7,555 bases of DNA from Thermoprotei archaeon (GTDB lineage: Archaea; Thermoproteota; Thermoprotei; Thermofilales; B20-G17), in the NCBI GenBank assembly GCA_003649515.1, contig QMSC01000056.1, forward strand, positions 1 to 7,555, given 5' to 3'. This document shows, piece by piece, positions 4,950 through 7,555 of the stretch. Within the stretch, counting starts at the first letter, position 1. Each line of letters begins with the position of its first letter. The position numbers and the translations under genes were made by a program. Below the pieces are notes generated by a model. It had not been told where the DNA came from. It saw nothing but the letters and a program-made list of their open reading frames with translations, and made no database searches.

Positions 4950-6326
4950 ATGAAGGGTTTCGATGAAAGCAAATTCGAGTCCTTCGTCTTCGAGAAGATG
5001 TCTAAGGGCAAGATCCCCGGGCTGAGCGTAGTCCTCGTTAAGGATGGAGAATTGATTTATTCCAGGGGCTTCGGCTTCCGCGATGTCGAACGAGGGCTTG
5101 AAGCGACTCCCAACACCATATACGGGATAGGCTCCGTCACTAAGTCCTTTACGGCGCTGGCTATAATGCAGCTGGTGGAAGAGGGCAAGCTAAATCTCGA
5201 GGATCCTTTAGAAAAATACCTGCCCCTTAAAATGCGACCAAAAGATGAGCCTATAAGGATAGTTAACTTGCTCACGCACTCCTCTGGGATTCCGGCGTTA
5301 GGATACGCTGAAGCTTTTATAAGAAACGTAATAGGCGAGGAGGCTACGTGGATTCCCATGGCCAGTTACGAGGACATGCTCGCCTTCCTCAGCGGGGCGG
5401 AGGAATGGGCTGAGGCGAAGCCGGGGCTAAAATTCTTCTACCTTAACGAGGGATACGTGCTCCTAGGATACATAGTTGAAAAAGTCTCTGGGATGCGATA
5501 CGAGGATTACGTGAAGAGGAAGATTCTTAGTCCCTTAAATATGAATAGGAGCTACTTTAGCGAAGAGGAAGTAGGTAAAGACCCCGAAGTAGCCGTGCCC
5601 TACCTGCTAACAAAGGACGGTAAGAGGGTTAGAAGTGCTTATCCCTTTGGCATAACTGCCGATGGCGGGCTATTGAGTAATGTCCTAGATCTCTCACGTT
5701 ACCTTACGATGTACCTTAATAGAGGTTCTTATGGCGAAGCTCAACTCCTCTCTAAGGAAGGTATCGAGGAGATGGAAAAGCCTAGGATCGAAGTGCCTTA
5801 CCGACTTCTAGGCAATGAGAGCTACGGTCTTGGCTGGATCATAACCCCCAATTTCCTTGGACACAAGCTCGTCGGTCACAGCGGTTCGGTTCTCGTATCA
5901 ACTGCATATGCTGGCTACCTACCCGGGCCCAGAATAGGGGTGGCGGTTCTCGCGAACTCAAGTGGCTACTCTCTCTCCCATATAGGAGCTTACGCTTTAG
6001 CTCTAGCGCTGGGCAAGGATCCCGAGAGGGCTCTTCCCTTCATAAAGCGTGAGAGAATTATGGAGAGGCTGACCGGAAGGTATGAGGCTTACAAGGGGAC
6101 GATAAGAGCCGAAGTCGTGCAGAGGGGGGCTATGCTATACCTTGAGATCAAGGGGAAATACACTGAGCTAATCATACCCCTAGTTCCTGAGGAACTTTCA
6201 GAGGAGTATGCTCGCTTTAAGGTCCCCCAGCTAACGGGATGGCTAGAGGCAGAGTTCAAAATCAATGGAGAGGAAGTAACGCTAATATACGAGCGATATA
6301 AGCTCAAGAGAGTGGGGCCGATCTAG
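4950..6326 (+). CDS. Serine hydrolase of the beta-lactamase/S12 family with C-terminal barrel-like domain
   Basis: A 458-residue protein of the penicillin-binding-protein fold. Numbered from ATG 4950, the active-site motifs are S62-V-T-K65, Y164-L-N166 and H310-S-G312, in the order and spacing of class C beta-lactamase-like (CubicO/AmpC) enzymes. The text around them (IPGLSVVLVKDGELIY, YGIGSVTKSFTALAIMQL, VNLLTHSSGIP, TADGGLLSN) is typical. Residues from about 365 on form a separate beta-rich domain (LTGRYEAYKGTIRAEV and on), like the lipocalin-type or DUF3471 tail of archaeal Pab87 peptidase and relatives. No signal peptide is visible, so it is likely cytoplasmic, as for Pab87-like peptidases. 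An in-frame GTG at 4938 would add four residues; promoter position favours the ATG. Activity could be D-amino-acid peptidase or esterase; antibiotic resistance is unlikely in this setting. Confidence 0.9.
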   Translation: MKGFDESKFESFVFEKMSKGKIPGLSVVLVKDGELIYSRGFGFRDVERGLEATPNTIYGIGSVTKSFTALAIMQLVEEGKLNLEDPLEKYLPLKMRPKDEPIRIVNLLTHSSGIPALGYAEAFIRNVIGEEATWIPMASYEDMLAFLSGAEEWAEAKPGLKFFYLNEGYVLLGYIVEKVSGMRYEDYVKRKILSPLNMNRSYFSEEEVGKDPEVAVPYLLTKDGKRVRSAYPFGITADGGLLSNVLDLSRYLTMYLNRGSYGEAQLLSKEGIEEMEKPRIEVPYRLLGNESYGLGWIITPNFLGHKLVGHSGSVLVSTAYAGYLPGPRIGVAVLANSSGYSLSHIGAYALALALGKDPERALPFIKRERIMERLTGRYEAYKGTIRAEVVQRGAMLYLEIKGKYTELIIPLVPEELSEEYARFKVPQLTGWLEAEFKINGEEVTLIYERYKLKRVGPI

Positions 6327-6436
6327 AGGCTCTTCTAAACTAGGTGGATTCTTCGAGAAGGAAGCAGGAAATAAGTAGCTTAAACCCTATATGAACCATA
6401 AATCTAGACTATAAGTTTATACTATTTGTATGCAAT

Positions 6437-6444
6437 TAATTTAT
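6437..6444 (+). promoter_or_regulatory. Candidate TATA box for the membrane-anchored hypothetical gene
   Basis: taatttat within an AT-rich tract is centred about 35 bases before the ATG at 6476, predicting a leader of about nine bases. A second AT element, tataagtttata near 6410-6421, has five-base inverted arms and lies further upstream. No Shine-Dalgarno site precedes the ATG. Confidence 0.35.
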
Positions 6445-6464
6445 TTTTCCAAAACGATCGCTCG

Positions 6465-6478
6465 CATGTGATAACATG
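6465..6478. repeat. Palindrome spanning the start codon of the hypothetical gene
   Basis: catgt (6465-6469) and acatg (6474-6478) are exact reverse complements around gata. The right arm includes the ATG at 6476, so a hairpin or a bound protein would cover the start. The arms are only five bases, so chance is a fair explanation. Confidence 0.3.
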
Positions 6479-7039
6479 ATCAGCAGGTATATTGTGGTAG
6501 GTTTAATAGTATCGATAATAGCTTTAAGCGTACTTGCGCTTCGAGTAGATCAGAGCCCATCACGGGAAGTAGGGCTTGATGAACTTACTCAAACCACATT
6601 GCCAACAGCTTTAGCCAAGCCGAACGACCTATGCAAGCTGAAGGTTGTCTCGTTTGAGGGAAGAATAACTTCCGTTGATGGGAAATCTACTACCGTGGAG
6701 AGTGAGAGCTTTTCTGGAAGCCTAATAGCGCTAGGGGAATGGCTACTTTTCACTGAGAGTGAAGTTAGTGTCTATGATTGGAGCAAGGCAAGGGAATACG
6801 TTAGGGAGGGAGAGGCCTTTATAATAATGACCACGATAACTAAGGCTAATAAGACTCTTAACGTATTACTAGGCTTAAAGCAGGATGGAGTTGGGCTAAT
6901 CAGGCCAATAATGCTAAGGTACTACGCATTGAAACATCTTCACTCGAAAATGTACATTGGAGTGAGAGTGAAGTTAGTGTACAAGGGCGATAACTTTATC
7001 ATACTAGAGAAGGAGGAGCTGGGGAGAATCAGGGGCTAG
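6476..7039 (+). CDS. Membrane-anchored hypothetical protein (first part of a frame-slipped gene)
   Basis: A 187-residue product with one N-terminal hydrophobic segment (residues 4-22, after R4) that would act as signal anchor or signal peptide, placing the rest outside the membrane. Residues 52-185 alternate short hydrophobic strands (KLKVVSFEGRITSVDGKSTTV, GEAFIIMTTI, YIGVRVKLVYKG, FIILEKEEL), suggesting one or two small beta barrels of OB type. I do not recognise a family. Translation stops at TAG 7037-7039, closely followed by a second TAG, yet the minus-one frame continues with protein-like sequence from 7036, and the original frame reopens and ends at 7267. The longer ancestral gene was therefore probably 6476-7267. 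An 18-bp DNA repeat (6754-6771 and 6963-6980) lies inside this gene in two different frames. The ATG is the only reasonable start. Confidence 0.65.
   Translation: MISRYIVVGLIVSIIALSVLALRVDQSPSREVGLDELTQTTLPTALAKPNDLCKLKVVSFEGRITSVDGKSTTVESESFSGSLIALGEWLLFTESEVSVYDWSKAREYVREGEAFIIMTTITKANKTLNVLLGLKQDGVGLIRPIMLRYYALKHLHSKMYIGVRVKLVYKGDNFIILEKEELGRIRG
6754..6771 (+). repeat. 18-bp direct repeat, copy 1
   Basis: tgagagtgaagttagtgt occurs exactly here and at 6963-6980, 209 bases apart. Because 209 is not a multiple of three, the copies are read in different frames: copy 1 encodes part of TESEVSV, copy 2 part of GVRVKLV. Flanking bases differ on both sides. Confidence 0.85.
6963..6980 (+). repeat. 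18-bp direct repeat, copy 2
   Basis: Exact second copy of the sequence at 6754-6771, within the 3' part of the same coding region and in a different reading frame. Confidence 0.85.
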
Positions 7040-7267
7040 CGCTAGTTAACGGTAAGTGGATTAAAGCCGGATACGGAGAGGTTACATGGAGCGATGTTAA
7101 GGATGAATTTAAGATTGGAGGACATTATAAGGTTCTTCTGTCACAATGTGCTGATAATGAAGCAAGAGTTTGCAGAAAGATTTGGGATAAACGCGATAAT
7201 TTGGGGATATAGCGGTGCGATAATCGACTTAACTTCAGGGGGTCACTTTGTCGAGAAAGTGAAATGA
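7036..7267 (+). pseudogene. Out-of-frame continuation of the 6476 gene
   Basis: From 7036 the minus-one frame reads LALVNGKWIKAGYGEVTWSD and on through FKIGGHYKVLLSQCADNEARV, open to TAG at 7210-7212. Its order of motifs (G-x-W, then EV, then W, then G plus a hydrophobic strand) resembles residues 87-120 of the upstream product (GEWLLFTESEVSVYDWSKAR and on), as if the two segments were tandem domains. After about 7150 the better-looking sequence is back in the original frame: QEFAERFGINAIIWGYSGAI and on to TGA at 7265-7267. A minus-one slip near 7035 and a compensating plus-one between about 7140 and 7190 would join everything into one protein of about 263 residues. Alternatives: a decaying gene, two base errors in the assembly, or a separate 54-residue frame starting with ATG 7103. 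Confidence 0.5.
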
Positions 7268-7312
7268 CGCTCGTGGCATTATTGCATTCCGCTTAGCAAA
7301 CGAGGGCTCTAA

Positions 7313-7346
7313 TCAAATTGGAAATTTGAAATAGAATCTATTTTTA
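7313..7346 (+). terminator. Possible transcription terminator after the frame-slipped gene
   Basis: tcaaat-tggaa-atttga (7313-7329) can form a weak six-pair stem and is followed by a second short stem, atag-aat-ctat, leading into the T-rich run tttttatt (7341-7348). Archaeal termination mainly needs the T-rich tract, so this is plausible for transcripts arriving from 6476-7267. Confidence 0.3.
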
Positions 7347-7347
7347 T

Positions 7348-7446
7348 TCATTTATCGATCAAAAATTTAATAGATTTTGGAATTCTCACATTAAATTCCT
7401 CCTTAAACCTTTTCACCGTCCTTACTCCTGAAGTTCCCCAATTTTC
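7348..7446 (-). pseudogene. Weak minus-strand remnant with strong Shine-Dalgarno and VapB-like start
   Basis: On the minus strand aaggagg (7398-7404) lies eight bases before a GTG at 7389. The frame reads MRIPKSIKFLIDK and stops at TGA 7348-7350. The same frame is open back to about 7446 (EN-WGTSGVRTVKRFKEEFNV). VRIPKSIKFLI resembles the strand and first helix of ribbon-helix-helix antitoxins (ISVRIPKELKE pattern), but the product is far too short. Read as a gene start cut off soon after initiation, or as chance. Confidence 0.2.
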
Positions 7447-7452
7447 TCAAGG

Positions 7453-7460
7453 TTTTTAAG
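7453..7460 (+). promoter_or_regulatory. TATA box for the gene starting at 7484
   Basis: tttttaag is centred 27 bases before the ATG at 7484, the spacing expected when transcription starts at the start codon itself. No ribosome-binding site precedes that ATG, so the transcript is probably leaderless. Confidence 0.6.
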
Positions 7461-7483
7461 CTTTTTCAAGCTAATTATCAAGC

Positions 7484-7555
7484 ATGAAGGGCAGAAGAAT
7501 AGTCTTTAGGGATAAAGGCGTTGTAGAACTCGAGGACTTTGAGATCACGGGGCCA
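7484..7555 (+). CDS. Probable medium-chain (zinc-type) alcohol dehydrogenase, 3' end outside the window
   Basis: Only 24 codons are visible: MKGRRIVFRDKGVVELEDFE then ITGP. This matches the first beta strands of medium-chain dehydrogenase/reductase proteins, which typically run M-K-x-R-x-I-V-F-x-x-x-x-x-V-E-L-E-x-F-E-I-P-x-P-G-x-G-E-V-L-V. The zinc ligands and the NAD(P)-binding GxGxxG lie outside the window, so the subfamily and cofactor cannot be judged. The start is supported by a TATA box at 7453-7460 exactly at leaderless spacing. It follows a gene-poor AT-rich stretch and so begins its own transcript. Confidence 0.6.
   Translation, partial: MKGRRIVFRDKGVVELEDFEITGP

Noticed and set aside
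5057..6307. Minus-strand open frames within the serine hydrolase gene
   Set aside because: Composition is Ser/Arg-rich as expected of antisense translation, and the plus strand has complete catalytic motifs.
1..7555. Insertion sequence or integrated element accounting for the broken genes
   Set aside because: No transposase or integrase frame, no paired terminal inverted repeats with target duplications, and no attachment-site tRNA fragment were found.

Overview
The window looks like chromosomal DNA of a thermophilic archaeon, probably of the Thermoproteota/Korarchaeota side of the tree. The signs are TATA-like boxes about 20-35 bases upstream of starts, short or absent leaders, TTG/GTG start codons beside a few very strong Shine-Dalgarno sites, heavy AGG/AGA and ATA codon use, and protein families typical of such genomes (archaeal FtsX-type permease, Pab87-like serine hydrolase, Isf-type flavoprotein, PIN-domain debris). 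The lineage is an inference; no rRNA or tRNA is present to fix it.

Layout. Positions 1-2241 hold the 3' part of a large FtsX-like ABC permease, open from the first base. Positions 2325-3374 encode an alpha/beta hydrolase with a complete Ser-Asp-His triad and a TTG start. Positions 3375-3764 have no confident gene but carry several inverted repeats and two short minus-strand frames. Positions 3765-4331 encode an iron-sulfur flavoprotein of the NADPH-dependent FMN reductase group. Positions 4312-4800 (minus strand) are gene debris: the C-terminal part of a PIN-domain protein, then the first ~30 codons of an ADP-ribosylglycohydrolase with a perfect ribosome-binding site but a foreign, truncated continuation. 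Positions 4950-6326 encode a penicillin-binding-protein-fold serine hydrolase (family S12) with a C-terminal barrel-like domain. Positions 6476-7267 hold a membrane-anchored protein of unknown function whose second half is split by two compensating frame slips. Positions 7268-7483 are AT-rich with a possible terminator and a weak minus-strand remnant. At 7484 a likely medium-chain (zinc-type) dehydrogenase starts from a well-placed TATA box and runs off the window.

The genes do not form one operon. Most intact plus-strand genes have their own candidate promoter, and the spaces between them are long and contain broken genes. The picture is an accessory region in which catabolic or scavenging enzymes (esterase, peptidase/esterase, flavoprotein, dehydrogenase) sit among decayed genes. 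No CRISPR array, transposase, integrase, rRNA or tRNA was seen. I did not find a convincing new multi-gene system. The best leads are the broken ADP-ribosylglycohydrolase/PIN segment, the frame-slipped gene at 6476-7267, and the TATA-centred 10-bp inverted repeat at 3581-3610.
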